Assembly: GCF_018448495.1 (NCBI RefSeq)
Contig: NZ_CP049902.1
Span: forward strand, 1,860,001 to 1,924,000
Length of the DNA: 64,000 nucleotides
Reading direction: 5' to 3'
Source of the DNA: Psychrobacter sp. WY6
Lineage (GTDB): Bacteria; Pseudomonadota; Gammaproteobacteria; Pseudomonadales; Moraxellaceae
The notes under the pieces were generated by a model. The model was not told where the DNA came from. It worked only from the letters and a program-made list of their open reading frames with translations, and did no database searches. The translations under genes were made by a program, and so were the position numbers. Below, piece after piece: positions 27,617 to 39,059 of this stretch. The stretch's first letter is position 1, and each line of letters starts with the position of its first letter.

Positions 27617-28673
27617 CACTCTGCGCTTGTTTGTCGATATTAATGGCATTTTTTAGCAGCTCATCAGTCAGGCTGAAGCCTTGCTCAGCCGCATGTTTCG
27701 GGCTTGCATATAAGGTTAAAGTATTCATCACTTCAGGCTTAACGCTACTAACTGCTTCGCCATTTAAAACACGAACACCCATTTTGCCTGTGGTACGACC
27801 AAAGTCATAATCATTGACACCAAGTGCCGCAGTTGCACCACGTCGCACACTGAACTCGTCTGAGGCAATGACAGGAATATCAAGCTCATTGGCAGCACCT
27901 GCCATCGCTTCAAAGGCGGATACCACATTATTATCTAGTGAGGTATAAATCACATCAACACGACCAGCAAGGCTACGAGTCGCCATCGCCACATCCGTTG
28001 GGCGATTGGCGGTTACGTCTAATATCTTAAGCCCACGCGCAGGCGCAGCTTTTTTTAGTTGATTGAGTACCACCACCGAATTGACCTCACCTGGACTATA
28101 AACATAGCCAATGGTTTTTGCATTAGGCGCAATTTTTTGAATATTGTCCAGTTGCGGCTCGATAGGTAGCTCACTAGACAGTCCTGTCACATTAGATTGG
28201 ATAGGCGTATTGTTCTCATTAATGAGCTTTGCCGCGACAGGGTCTGAAATAGCCGTATAAATAACCGGAATCGTCTTAGTTGACGCAACGATAGACTGAG
28301 CTGATGGCGTCGAGATTGCCACGATGGCATCTGGATTGTCTCCTGCAAACTGCTTCGCAATCTGACCTGCTGTCGCTGTATTGCCTTGAGCACTTTGAAA
28401 ATTAATGGTTAGATTTTGGCCTTCAACATAGCCATTATCTGCCAACTCATCAATAATGCCGCGACGCATCGCATCTAACGAAGGATGTTCGACGATTTGA
28501 GTGATGGCTAATGTCTTGGCAGGCTTGTCAGAATCTGCGGCGGCACTTGTATCTGTCGTTGCAGCAGTGTCGGTCGTGTTTGAGCAGCCAATTAATCCAA
28601 GCGCGGCGCTCATAGCAGCACCGAATAGGCTGAAGCGTAAAGTAGTAGCAAAGGTCATTTTATTGGGGCTCAT
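27606..28673 (-). CDS. ABC importer substrate-binding lipoprotein 2 (PF04392)
   Basis: 355 residues. The lipobox is LGLIGC after a hydrophobic signal, followed by a TDTAATTDTSAAADSD linker. The fold matches lipoprotein 1 closely (ITQIVEHPSLDAMRRGI; NFQSAQGNTATAGQIAKQF; TIGYVYSPGEVNSVVVLNQL; ASDEFSVRRGATAALGVNDY). It is the first gene of the importer cluster. Two binding proteins feeding one permease usually widen or split substrate range; that is the likely reason for the duplication here. Confidence 0.9.
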   Translation of the reverse strand: MSPNKMTFATTLRFSLFGAAMSAALGLIGCSNTTDTAATTDTSAAADSDKPAKTLAITQIVEHPSLDAMRRGIIDELADNGYVEGQNLTINFQSAQGNTATAGQIAKQFAGDNPDAIVAISTPSAQSIVASTKTIPVIYTAISDPVAAKLINENNTPIQSNVTGLSSELPIEPQLDNIQKIAPNAKTIGYVYSPGEVNSVVVLNQLKKAAPARGLKILDVTANRPTDVAMATRSLAGRVDVIYTSLDNNVVSAFEAMAGAANELDIPVIASDEFSVRRGATAALGVNDYDFGRTTGKMGVRVLNGEAVSSVKPEVMNTLTLYASPKHAAEQGFSLTDELLKNAINIDKQAQSADK

Positions 28674-28918
28674 AGGTTAGAGAGTGCAGGTTACCCGAGT
28701 CAATGTTATGTGCATGCTGAGATAACGGGCTAACATCAAAGTAATCAATCCATTGATCATTACGTCCATATTATGACAGTAATGTAACTTATGGCAATAA
28801 GAAATTAAAACGCGTTTGTCATTACCTCTGTAAAGAACGTACTGAATCAATATTCATCGATATTATCTTCTATATAAGCACTGATTTTGGCGATTGACCA
28901 GCGATAGTTTTGGGACAT

Positions 28919-28948
28919 AAAAAAGATGCCCAGCTGGACATCTTTTTT
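28919..28948 (-). terminator. metG terminator
   Basis: AAAAAAGATG and CATCTTTTTT enclose an inner CCAGCTGG palindrome, giving a long stem with A and T tails. It starts 22 bases past the metG stop on the minus strand. Confidence 0.85.
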
Positions 28949-28970
28949 GTTTGTTGAGTAAGCCTAACTA

Positions 28971-31092
28971 TTAAGCAAGCACATCGCCAATCACGCAGTT
29001 GTCAGGTAAAGTAACCACTGTCAGCTGAGTTTTTGGATTGCCAGTTGATAGCACCATACCTTCTGAGACACCAAACTTCATCTTACGCGGGGCAAGATTG
29101 GTCACGCAAATGACCTTTTTATCTAGCAATTGCTCAGGCTCATAGAACTTACGGATGCCGCTAAACACATTGCGCGGTTTGTCTTCGCCAACGTCCAAGG
29201 TAAATTGTAAAAGCTTATCTGCGCCTTCGACATGATTGCAGGCTAGAACGTGAGCGACTTTCATCTCAACTTTGGCAAAGTCTTCGATGCCGATATAGTC
29301 AGTTTGCTCAGTATTTGTCTCAGCATCTATATCAGTAGCAGCTTCTTTTGCTGGCTTATTATCTTTTTTAGCAACGGCTTTGCTAGCCACAGGAGCAGCA
29401 GCTTGAGCCAAAGATTCTTTTGAGGCCTCAACCATCGCGGCAACGTCTTTTTTCTTCTATACGCTGCATCAAAGGCTTGAACTTATTGATCTTGTGCCCC
29501 AGTAGCCACTCATTACGGCTGGCAAAGCTTAAGTCGTCAATGTTCAAAAACGCTTTGGCATTGGCGGTTAGCTCAGGCAATACTGGCGCAAGGTAGACCA
29601 TCAATTGACGGAAGATATTAATCGCGACCGAGCAAACATCTTGAACTTCTTGCTCTGCGCCTTCAACCTTAGCAAGTGCCCATGGTTTTTTCTCATCGAT
29701 ATATTCATTGGCTTTATCAGCACATTGCATAATCAAACGCATGGCACGCGAAAACTCACGGTTCTCGTAAGCGGCAGCAATCTCATCGCCCGTTTTGGTA
29801 ATATCTTCTAATAAACTTGGCTCAGCGCAGACTTCTGTGAGCATGCCGTCGTACTTTTTGACCAAGAATCCAGCACTGCGGCTAGCGATATTGACCACTT
29901 TACCAACCAAGTCAGAGTTAACCTTTTGCATGAAATCTTCTAAATCAAGGTTGATATCTTCGACTTTATCAGACAATTTACTAGCAAAATAATAACGCAG
30001 GTATTCAGGATGTAAGTGATCAGCATACGTTTCGGCTTTAATAAAAGTACCGCGTGACTTACTCATTTTTTCGCCATTGACCATCAAGAAGCCATGAGCA
30101 AAAACACCCGTTGGTGTACGGAACTCACTACCAGCAAGCATAGCAGGCCAAAATAGCGCATGGAAATAAACGATGTCTTTACCGATGAAGTGATACACCT
30201 CGGTTTTATGCTCGTTTTCTTGCATCCAATAACGGTCGAAATCAAGCGCCTCGTCTGTACCTGCGCGCTTATCGCATAGGTTTTTGAAACTCGCCATGTA
30301 ACCGACTGGCGCATCTAGCCATACATAAAAATATTTGTCTGGCTCATCGCTTGGGGTATTTGGAATCTGAAAACCAAAGTAGGGCGCATCACGGGAAATG
30401 TCCCACGTTGCCAGACCTGCTTCAAACCATTCTTGTAGTTTATTGGCGACCGATGTTTGCAAGCGATTGTCACTACGCGTCCAATCTTTTAAGAATTGCT
30501 CAAATTCAGGCAAATTAAAGAAGTAGTGCTTGGAGGTTTTTAGAATAGGCGTGGCATCTGATAACGTTGAATGCGGGTCTTTAAGATCCGTTGCATCATA
30601 GGTCGTACCGCAAACTTCACAGTTATCGCCGTATTGGTCTGCCGCTGCGCATTCAGGGCAAGTACCCTTGACAAAACGATCGGCTAAAAATAGCTGTTTT
30701 TCAGGGTCAAATAATTGTTCGACATCTTTTGTACTGATATGCCCAGCATCATTCAAGCGACGATAAATCAGCTCAGAAAAATGCTTGTTTTCTTCTGAGT
30801 GCGTGGAGTGATAATTGTCAAAGTTAATCAAAAATTTGGCAAAATCTGCTTCATGCGACGCTTTCACCGCGGCAATTTGTTCCTCCGGTGTGACGCCATT
30901 GGCTTCTGCTTTGAGCATGATTGCCGTACCGTGTGCATCGTCTGCGCAGACATAAGTGACCTGATGGCCTTGCGCTTTCATGGCACGTGCCCAAATGTCG
31001 GTCTGAATATATTCTACAAGATGCCCCAAATGGATATGGCCATTGGCGTAGGGCAGCGCACTGGTTACTAGAATCTCACGCACTTTTATCAC
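28971..31092 (-). CDS. metG: Methionyl-tRNA synthetase (one-base homopolymer indel)
   Basis: Charges tRNA-Met in the cytoplasm and is essential. The N-terminal frame 29428-31092 has the HIGH-type motif [11 protein letters not shown], zinc knuckles CPEC ... CEVC and KMSKS in GEKMSKSRG. It stops early in [11 protein letters not shown]. Removing one A from the A6 run near 29450 continues [17 protein letters not shown] into the frame 28971-29435, which carries the C-terminal tRNA-binding (Trbp111/EMAP-like) dimerisation domain ([19 protein letters not shown]). The restored protein is about 706 residues, normal for the long MetG form. Since metG cannot be lost, the break is almost certainly a sequencing indel. 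Confidence 0.95.
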
Positions 31093-31479
31093 CTATATTT
31101 TTATAAACGGGTTGGTTATCAAACGTCTTAAGCGGTTTTGAGCTATTAGACGCGATACTATTAATATCAAACTATCAATGCTAAAACGTATTAAGCAAAT
31201 AAAAATTTAAAAAAGTGTGCCTATGATACCGTAATTCGGCCAAATTTGTGACATTACCTGAGTAATTAATATAGTCGCTAATAAAGCGATTAACTCTATA
31301 CGGTATATAGAGTGTCAATCAATTCTGAGAGATAAATAGTCGGTTGTATTTATAGGTAGTAATGAGAAAGTGCCCATAAAAAACCCACCAAGCAATCGCT
31401 CAGTGGGCTCTTTGGTATCAAGCAATAATCGTTAAATTTAATTATCTTTAAGGTTTAATAAATACCTCATTCCAGGACA
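31093..31479. other. Gap between gntP-like gene and metG
   Basis: 387 bp, AT-rich. It holds the metG promoter region (minus strand) and the terminator of the permease gene at 31378-31413. No ORF with a convincing start. Confidence 0.5.
31378..31413 (-). terminator. Terminator of the GntP-family permease gene
   Basis: On the minus strand CCCAC-TGAGCGATTGCTTG-GTGGG is followed by T6. It lies about 70 bases past the permease stop. Confidence 0.75.
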
Positions 31480-32895
31480 TTAGAACGAGCCAAACATTGT
31501 CCCTAAAATGATAACGGCGACCACAGCAATAAGTGGAATCACCATCGTTACCATGGCGACGTTTAGATAAGACTGCTTATGGGTCAAACCACAAATCGCA
31601 AGTAAGGTGATGACCGCGCCACTATGCGGTAACGTATCCAAACCACCTGCTGCCATCACAGCAACACGGTGCATGAGCTCTGGGTCAATACCCGCTGCGA
31701 CCGCCATTCTTAAATAGTCTTCACCCAACGTCGATAAGGCAATACTCAAACCTCCAGACGATGAGCCAGTAATACCAGCAAGCGTAGTCATCGCCACTGC
31801 TTCTGAGATTAAAGGGTTGTCAGGCGTTAGATTTAAGATACTATCACGAATGATGAGGAAGCCTGCTAACGAGGCGATAACCGCGCCGTAACCAACTTCT
31901 GAGGCGGTATTAAAAATCGGCAACATCGAATCATAAGTACCACGGTTGATGGTTTTTTGCAGATTATTCCAATGACCGATACGTAGCAAAATTAACACCG
32001 CACAAGCCACGACTAACGAGATGATAATTGACCATAAACCCAGTGAGCCTGCGATATTTAGATCAGGAAACTGAGCTTGTAAGCCGCTAAAATCCACTGA
32101 TGGAAAGACAGCGTAAGTTAATAGAGCATTCAAGCCAATGACTAACACCAGTGGAATCATAGCAATAGTAAATGAGGTGTGATGCGTATTTAATACCTCA
32201 GCTTCTTTTTTGGCTGCGCCAACGCCGCCCACATCCTCTTCGTCATGCTGACCATAGCCTTCGCCTGCTGCATTGGCTTTTCTGGCGCGTGATTGAAGCC
32301 ATAACCAACCACAAATAAACATGATGGTACCGCCGATAATACCCAAGATAGGCGCGGCAAAAACGTTGGTATTATAGTAAGGAATCGGAATGGCGTTTTG
32401 AATGGCAGGCGTACCTGGCAATGCCGTCATCGTAAAGGTGAATGAGCCTAAGGCAATCGCTGCCGGAATCAAGCGCTTAGGAATATCAGCGGCTTTAAAT
32501 AAGTCTTTGGCGATGGGGTAAATAGCAAATGCCACCACAAATAACGAGACGCCACCATAGGTTAAAATGGCACAAACTAAGATAACCGCTAAGATGGCTT
32601 TGCTGGCACCAAGCTTTTCGACCACGGTTTTGGCAATCGCGGTCGCCGCACCAGAGTCTGCCATCAAACGCCCAAATAATGCACCCAGCAAGAATATAGG
32701 GAAAAACTTAAGTAAAAATCCACTCAATGCGCCCATAAAAACATCGGTATAGGCCGGAATCGTGCTTAAAAAATCACCTGATAATAGTACGGCTAATGTC
32801 GCCATAATCGGTGCTAATATGAGCACGGAATAACCGCGATAAGCAAAAAACATCAATAATAATAAAGTAATGACAATAGCAAAGGTACTAAACAT
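31480..32895 (-). CDS. GntP-family permease, probable 3-hydroxybutyrate/organic acid transporter
   Basis: A TTG at 32913 is part of the ribosome-binding site (AAGGAGGG); ATG 32895 (MFSTFAIVITLLLLMFF) is the start, giving 471 residues. The protein has about 12 helices, with the family's FPIFLLGALFGRLMADSGAA, ALPGTPAIQNAIP and GSSSGGLSIALSTLG signatures. GntP members are proton symporters for gluconate and related acids. Here the gene is divergent from the ketone-body genes scoA, scoB and a 3-hydroxybutyrate dehydrogenase, so 3-hydroxybutyrate or acetoacetate uptake is the likely role. That substrate is inference from context. Confidence 0.85.
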   Translation of the reverse strand: MFSTFAIVITLLLLMFFAYRGYSVLILAPIMATLAVLLSGDFLSTIPAYTDVFMGALSGFLLKFFPIFLLGALFGRLMADSGAATAIAKTVVEKLGASKAILAVILVCAILTYGGVSLFVVAFAIYPIAKDLFKAADIPKRLIPAAIALGSFTFTMTALPGTPAIQNAIPIPYYNTNVFAAPILGIIGGTIMFICGWLWLQSRARKANAAGEGYGQHDEEDVGGVGAAKKEAEVLNTHHTSFTIAMIPLVLVIGLNALLTYAVFPSVDFSGLQAQFPDLNIAGSLGLWSIIISLVVACAVLILLRIGHWNNLQKTINRGTYDSMLPIFNTASEVGYGAVIASLAGFLIIRDSILNLTPDNPLISEAVAMTTLAGITGSSSGGLSIALSTLGEDYLRMAVAAGIDPELMHRVAVMAAGGLDTLPHSGAVITLLAICGLTHKQSYLNVAMVTMVIPLIAVVAVIILGTMFGSF

Positions 32896-33238
32896 GCTCG
32901 CCCTCCTTGGCAAAGTTCAGTCAGCGAGTATGCAGAACATAGTGATATTGGTCAATAAAATTACTTAAAATAGGCAATATTTGATATTTTATTAAACATA
33001 AATCCTGTCTTAATAAGATATTGACCCATCATATATACCGCTACTGCGCTGGCTTGTATATTCCTATAGTTATTCTCTTCTCGCTACGAGAATAATATGG
33101 TAAGTTATCACAAGATTTTTAATTATGATATATCGATAGAAATTGTATAATATAATGGAAATATTAAGTGATGTCACCCACTCATAATCATTGATGATAG
33201 AAGTTAATAACAAAAAATAGACTTGCAAGGAGATAAGC
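32896..33238. promoter_or_regulatory. Divergent promoter region of permease and scoA
   Basis: 343 bp of AT-rich DNA without an ORF between oppositely oriented genes, so it must contain both promoters. A purine-rich AAGGAG ribosome-binding site precedes scoA at 33227-33232. No individual operator can be named. Confidence 0.5.
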
Positions 33239-33952
33239 ATGAGTCAATCAAAAGTATATAGCAGTGCCGAAGAAGCGCTAAAAGGCATCGTCAGCGATGG
33301 ACAAACGCTCGCTATCGGTGGTTTTGGTCTGTGCGGTATTCCTGAAGCGTTAATCGCCGCATTGCGTGATAGTGGTGTTAAAGGGTTAACTTGCATCAGT
33401 AATAACGCAGGCGTCGATGACTTTGGCTTAGGATTGCTATTGCAAACGCGCCAGATTAAAAAAATGATTTCATCCTATGTCGGTGAAAATAAAGAATTTG
33501 AGCGTCAATACTTAGCAGGCGAGTTAGAAGTTGAGCTGACGCCGCAAGGGACGTTAGCGGAAAAACTACGTTCGGGCGGCGCTGGTATTCCTGCATTTTA
33601 CACCGCCACTGGCGTTGGCACACTGGTCGCTGAAGGCAAAGAAACCCGTGATTTTGATGGTCGTACTTATATACTTGAGCACTCATTACGCGCTGACGTG
33701 TCATTAATCAAAGCGCAAAAAGCGGACAAAGCGGGCAATTTAATTTTTAACAAGACGGCGCGTAACTTTAATCCAGATTGCGCCATGGCAGGCAAAATTA
33801 CCATTGTCGAAGTCGAAGAAATCGTAGAGACAGGTACGTTTGATCCTGATTATGTGCATCTGCCGGGTATCTTTGTGCAGCGTATCGTCTTGAATAGCAA
33901 TCCTGAAAAGCGTATTGAAAAAACCACGATTAAGGCCGTTGAAGGCGCTTAG
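33239..33952 (+). CDS. scoA: Succinyl-CoA:3-ketoacid CoA transferase subunit A
   Basis: 237 residues. CoA transferase family I alpha subunit with [14 protein letters not shown] near residue 25, [18 protein letters not shown], and [19 protein letters not shown]. The two-subunit enzyme moves CoA from succinyl-CoA to acetoacetate in the cytoplasm, the entry step of ketone-body use. AAGGAG lies seven bases before the ATG. Its beta partner follows after a gap of ~175 bp, which is longer than usual. Confidence 0.94.
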   Translation: MSQSKVYSSAEEALKGIVSDGQTLAIGGFGLCGIPEALIAALRDSGVKGLTCISNNAGVDDFGLGLLLQTRQIKKMISSYVGENKEFERQYLAGELEVELTPQGTLAEKLRSGGAGIPAFYTATGVGTLVAEGKETRDFDGRTYILEHSLRADVSLIKAQKADKAGNLIFNKTARNFNPDCAMAGKITIVEVEEIVETGTFDPDYVHLPGIFVQRIVLNSNPEKRIEKTTIKAVEGA

Positions 33953-34127
33953 TTAAAGGCTTTATAGCATTTTTTTAAAGTGTTAAATTAATAATAGAAT
34001 ATTGTAATACTATTCCTAAAAATTTGAGTGGCAAGAAAAACGAGTGAAAGTGCTACATTTTAGACTAAGCGAGTTTGACACCGCTCATCATATTTTTTGG
34101 GGTCGTTATAAAAATAAGGAAGTTATC

Positions 34128-34757
34128 ATGGCATGGACAAGAGAGCAGATGGCACAGCGTGCCGCACAAGAGCTACAAGACGGCTATTATGTCAACTTAG
34201 GCATTGGACTACCAACCCTAGTCGCCAACTACATCCCTAAAGATGTCGATGTTTGGCTACAGTCTGAAAATGGTCTATTAGGTATCGGCGAGTTTCCAAC
34301 GGCAGAAAATGTCGATGCAGATTTGATTAATGCGGGTAAACAAACCGTCACTGCCGAAGCGGGTGCCAGTTATTTTAGTAGCTCAGAGTCGTTTGCGATG
34401 ATTCGCGGCGGTCATGTTAATCTTGCAATATTGGGTGCGATGGAAGTGTCAGAAAAAGGTGATTTGGCCAACTGGATGATTCCCAAAAAAATGGTCAAAG
34501 GCATGGGCGGTGCCATGGATCTAGTCGCTGGCGTGCAGCGCGTGATTGTACTCATGGAGCAAGTCAATAAACACGGCGAGCCAAAAATCCTGGCCAATTG
34601 CGAGCTACCATTGACGGGCAAAGGGGTGGTTGATCGGATTATTACCGAACTTGCTGTACTAGACGTCACTGACAATGGTCTAAAGCTAGTTGAGCTGGCA
34701 GAAGGTGTTAGCTTTGATGAGCTACAAGAAAAAACGCCAGTGAGCATTGCTCAATAA
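34128..34757 (+). CDS. scoB: Succinyl-CoA:3-ketoacid CoA transferase subunit B
   Basis: The frame opens at 34044 with GTG-like starts, but ATG 34128 ([16 protein letters not shown]) has AAGGAAG in front and matches the family start, giving 209 residues. The catalytic Glu sits in the conserved SENGLLGIG motif near residue 47. [15 protein letters not shown] and [12 protein letters not shown] are also typical. Forms the heteromer with ScoA. bdh follows 61 bases later, so the three genes are probably one operon. Confidence 0.94.
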   Translation: MAWTREQMAQRAAQELQDGYYVNLGIGLPTLVANYIPKDVDVWLQSENGLLGIGEFPTAENVDADLINAGKQTVTAEAGASYFSSSESFAMIRGGHVNLAILGAMEVSEKGDLANWMIPKKMVKGMGGAMDLVAGVQRVIVLMEQVNKHGEPKILANCELPLTGKGVVDRIITELAVLDVTDNGLKLVELAEGVSFDELQEKTPVSIAQ

Positions 34758-34815
34758 GCTTGTTAGATATATTCGGCACAGACCTCTAAAAAACCTATTT
34801 GATAATGGACTATAA

Positions 34816-35619
<804 letters not shown>

Positions 35620-35722
35620 CAGCATGGTCAATGGATAGGTTCGCAGGCTGTTTGATTGATTTAAAAATCATGGGCTTGCTAATAAAAGACCAATCCATTA
35701 GCATCTAGTTTTATATTAATTT

Positions 35723-35747
35723 GAGCCAATTAGATTGGCTCTTTTTT
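35723..35747 (+). terminator. Terminator of the scoA-scoB-bdh operon
   Basis: GAGCCAAT-TAG-ATTGGCTC is a perfect 8-bp stem followed by T6, about 100 bases past the bdh stop. Confidence 0.9.
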
Positions 35748-35790
35748 ATGAGCGCTTGAATAGCGTTTCGGGTCGCACGGAGTAAGTATA

Positions 35791-37188
35791 ATGAATGATA
35801 AGGATTTTGCAAAAACGCTTGCAGCAAAATTAAGCCGTGCTATCGAGCAACAGCAGTTTGAGCAATCAATCAATCAACTTCAAAATTTGCGCCCGATTGA
35901 TATTGCCGATGTTCTAGCACTCATGGAGCCAAATCTTGCATGGCAGCTACTTGAGCATCTGCCCAATCGTTCTACCGTGTTCTCCTATTTAGAAACGGAT
36001 ATTCAGGTTGCACTTGCCTATGTATTTCCTCGGGCTATATTAGCAAAGATAGTAGGCGAGATGCCCGCAGATGAGCGTACCGACTTATATAAGCACCTCA
36101 ATCAGGAGCAGCGGGATGCTTTGTTACCCGCATTGGCACAGGCACAACGTGAAGATATTCGTAAGTTATCTGCCTATGAGGAGCGCACTGCTGGTGCGTT
36201 GATGACGTCTGATTATGCGACTTTAGCTGCTCATATGACCTTCTCTGAGGCATTGGCAGCACTGCGTCTAGAAGCACCTGATGCCGAGACTATTTATCAT
36301 GCGTATGTGATTGATGACGAGCGTAAGTTATTAGGCGTTGTCTCTTTACGAGTACTTATTTTAGCGGCTCCTGAACAGCTGATTAATGACATTATGATGA
36401 GTACAGTAGTGTCTTGTAATGTCAATGATGATCAAGAAGACGTTGCGAAAGTCGTGGCTCGCTATGATTTAATTGCGCTGCCTATTACCGATGATAGTGG
36501 TGCTTTGGTCGGTATTGTTACCCACGATGATGCGATGGATGTGGTGAGTGATGAGGCAACCGATGATTTCCATAAGTCGGGCGGTGTCTCGACCATGGTT
36601 GGCAAATTAAAAGACGTCAGCGTTCGAGTGTTATACCGTAAGCGCGTATTCTGGCTAGTGTTTTTGGTATTTGGTAACTTGCTCTCAGGGTTGAGTATTT
36701 CCAATTTTGAAGATGTGATTGCCGCCAATTTGGTATTGGTGTTCTTTTTGCCTTTATTGGTCGACAGTGGCGGTAACGCCGGCTCGCAGTCAGCGACCTT
36801 GATGGTGCGAGCTTTGGCGACTGGCGATGTGGTCATGCGTGACTGGTTTTCATTATTGGGTCGAGAGGCAGTGGTTGCGTTGATGCTTGGGGCGACGATG
36901 GCGGTGGCTATCTCAATCATCGGTTATGTACGTGGTGATGCAGTGGTGTCGTTAGTGCTGGCACTGAGTATGATGTCGGTGGTGATGATTGGTTGTGTGA
37001 TTGGTATGAGCTTACCTTTTGTGCTTAATAAATTGGGTTTTGACCCTGCCACTGCCAGTGCGCCTTTGATTACCTCTGTCTGTGATGCCTCGGGTGTACT
37101 TATTTATTGTTTATTGCTTCACAGTTTTTGTCTATCGGTTAACGCTGCTATAAAGCCTAGTCCCACTAGCGTTGTGGTTTTTTTATAG
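35791..37188 (+). CDS. mgtE: Magnesium transporter MgtE (probable indel at extreme C-terminus)
   Basis: Homodimeric Mg2+ channel of the inner membrane. An N-terminal superhelical domain (residues ~10-130) is followed by two CBS domains (~135-255; GALMTSDYATLAA, VVSDEATDDFHKSGG). Five membrane helices then include the pore signature LPLLVDSGGNAGSQSATLMV near residue 330. After DASGVLIYC the reading becomes unlike MgtE (SFCLSVNAAIKPSPT). Another frame gives LFIASQFLSIG and a TAA at 37139-37141, the expected end of the last helix. So the true stop is probably 37141 with an indel near 37110. Confidence 0.92.
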   Translation: MNDKDFAKTLAAKLSRAIEQQQFEQSINQLQNLRPIDIADVLALMEPNLAWQLLEHLPNRSTVFSYLETDIQVALAYVFPRAILAKIVGEMPADERTDLYKHLNQEQRDALLPALAQAQREDIRKLSAYEERTAGALMTSDYATLAAHMTFSEALAALRLEAPDAETIYHAYVIDDERKLLGVVSLRVLILAAPEQLINDIMMSTVVSCNVNDDQEDVAKVVARYDLIALPITDDSGALVGIVTHDDAMDVVSDEATDDFHKSGGVSTMVGKLKDVSVRVLYRKRVFWLVFLVFGNLLSGLSISNFEDVIAANLVLVFFLPLLVDSGGNAGSQSATLMVRALATGDVVMRDWFSLLGREAVVALMLGATMAVAISIIGYVRGDAVVSLVLALSMMSVVMIGCVIGMSLPFVLNKLGFDPATASAPLITSVCDASGVLIYCLLLHSFCLSVNAAIKPSPTSVVVFL

Positions 37189-37313
37189 TGGTAATTCAGC
37201 TACACTGTCACTATAAAAGGTCTGGCTAAAACGCTCACGAGCGGTATTGTTCACGACAGTATTTGCTGAGTTTTTGTCATGCCCACTCACTTGTATAGGC
37301 AGTAATAGTCGCT

Positions 37314-38537
37314 ATGTTTAACTTTATGAAGAAAACCTCCACCAAAAAATCAGAAACACCAGAGCAGCGGGCAGAGCGCGATAGTGCCGTGGACAAGGTG
37401 CTGCTTGGTTATGAGGTAGGTACTGTCAGTATTGCCACCATGGTAACGGGGCTCGAACGTGATGGTGACCAGCTCACCTTAGACTTGCGTCTACCCGTAA
37501 ATAGTAATCCTGAAATTATCCAACAAGAACTTGGGCAACTGTTACATCCGCACGGGATCAAGACTATTCATATGAATGTTCGTCTGCCCGCACCGACGAA
37601 AGGCTCGGGGTCAAGTCTGCCAAAAGCAATGCCAAAAACCACTAATGCCATGGACAATCAACATAAACCAGCGGCAAATGCTGATAGCAATACTACTGTT
37701 GAACCACCAATTACCAAAGCCGCACCGACACAAGCGTCACTCGCCGCGCATCCGCGTATTCGTCATATTATCGTCGTGGCGTCGGGTAAAGGCGGTGTTG
37801 GTAAATCAACGACTACCGTGAATATCGCCTTGGCATTACAAAAGCTAGGCAACCGTGTTGGCGTACTGGATGCCGATATTTATGGTCCTAGTATGCCAAC
37901 GATGCTGGGCGTCGATAATGTCAAACCTGAGCTGGAAAACGAGCAGTTTGTTCCTATCAATGCGCACGGCATGGCAATGCTATCGATTGGTAGCTTGCTC
38001 GATGGTGACAATACTCCTGTCGCATGGCGCGGACCAAAAGCCACTGGTGCGCTGATGCAGCTGTATAACCAAACCAACTGGCCGCAGCTAGATTACTTAG
38101 TCATTGATATGCCACCGGGTACGGGCGATATTCAGTTAACACTGGCTCAGCGTATTCCCGTAACGGGTGCCGTGATTGTCACGACGCCGCAGCATATTGC
38201 CTTACTTGATGCGCAAAAAGGCATTGAGATGTTTAACAAAACCAATATCCCAGTACTCGGCGTGGTCGAAAACATGGCACTGCATACCTGTAGCAACTGT
38301 AATCATACCGAAGCTATCTTTGGCACAGGTGGCGGCGAAAAAATTGCTGAGCAATATCAGGTGCCGCTGTTAGGTCAGTTGCCATTGGCCAGCGGTATTC
38401 GTGCACAAGTGGATAAAGGTGAGCCGAGCGTATTAGCCGATGATGAGTTTGCGCCGTACTATCTTAGCATTGCTAAAAATATCGAAGCCAATATTAATAA
38501 ATTCGCCAAGCCTGTCGATGATAAACGTATTTTTTAA
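37314..38537 (+). CDS. apbC: Iron-sulfur cluster carrier ATPase ApbC/Mrp
   Basis: 407 residues. An N-terminal MIP18/DUF59-like domain (LGYEVGTVSIATMVTGLE; LPVNSNPEIIQQELG) is joined by a low-complexity linker to the NBP35/Mrp ATPase with a deviant Walker A (VASGKGGVGKSTTTVNIA) and DADIYGPSMPTMLG. The cluster-binding CxxC is in HTCSNCNH near residue 330. ApbC assembles and transfers 4Fe-4S clusters to apoproteins. It stands alone between mgtE and a decayed region. Confidence 0.93.
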   Translation: MFNFMKKTSTKKSETPEQRAERDSAVDKVLLGYEVGTVSIATMVTGLERDGDQLTLDLRLPVNSNPEIIQQELGQLLHPHGIKTIHMNVRLPAPTKGSGSSLPKAMPKTTNAMDNQHKPAANADSNTTVEPPITKAAPTQASLAAHPRIRHIIVVASGKGGVGKSTTTVNIALALQKLGNRVGVLDADIYGPSMPTMLGVDNVKPELENEQFVPINAHGMAMLSIGSLLDGDNTPVAWRGPKATGALMQLYNQTNWPQLDYLVIDMPPGTGDIQLTLAQRIPVTGAVIVTTPQHIALLDAQKGIEMFNKTNIPVLGVVENMALHTCSNCNHTEAIFGTGGGEKIAEQYQVPLLGQLPLASGIRAQVDKGEPSVLADDEFAPYYLSIAKNIEANINKFAKPVDDKRIF

Positions 38538-38604
38538 TAGTGGTTTTTAATAAGAATGAAATAGCTTAAGTGGATAGTATTTAAAGTGCTTTTATCTTTA
38601 AAAA

Positions 38605-39059
38605 GGGAATATGTGAGCTTATCGATTTATCAAGGTCATTTAGATAGTATTCCCAAAAAGTATAGGTGACTGAAATTATTCCGTTCGCCGATATATGTGA
38701 TTGAGCTCTCAAACAATCAAGTGATTGCCGTTTGCTACTATAAAGATGGGAGTAGTAAACGCCATCAGTCAACGCCGACTTTAGCAATCGCCGCATGGTG
38801 ATTGCTGACTTTAACAAATTCTCACAGGCATTAACTGACCTCTTACTTAAGTTTCCGAGACATTTCTTATGGATGAGCGCGATAGCCGCTACCGATGTGA
38901 CAGAAACACTGGCAGATGGATTGACCAGTATTGAAGTTAAGCTGATAACGGAAGCGTTTTTTGGGGTTCTGCGAAGGCAAAAGAAAAACTGTACATACTG
39001 CCGTGAGTTATCAAGGAAAAATAGTACCTTTAGAAAAATTTGGCTAGGATGCCTTAATC
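38605..39059 (+). pseudogene. Degenerate gene for a small protein of unknown function
   Basis: Readable pieces in changing frames: SLSIYQGHLDSIPKKYR, then EIIPFADICD, then IELSNNQVIAVCYYKDGSS and RHQSTPTLAIAA. Open sequence from 38795 follows (VIADFNKFSQALTDLLLKF, LADGLTSIEVKLITEAFFG). Together they could form one ~140-residue soluble protein with a PH-like feel. At least three frame changes are needed. No family recognised and no function proposed. Confidence 0.4.

Noticed and set aside
29428..29460. Programmed ribosomal frameshifting as explanation for the split metG
   Set aside because: No MetG is known to use it, no stimulatory structure is evident, and the same kind of homopolymer break occurs in a dozen unrelated genes nearby.
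33990..34127. Upstream start of scoB at 34044
   Set aside because: The added residues do not match the family; ATG 34128 has a good ribosome-binding site.
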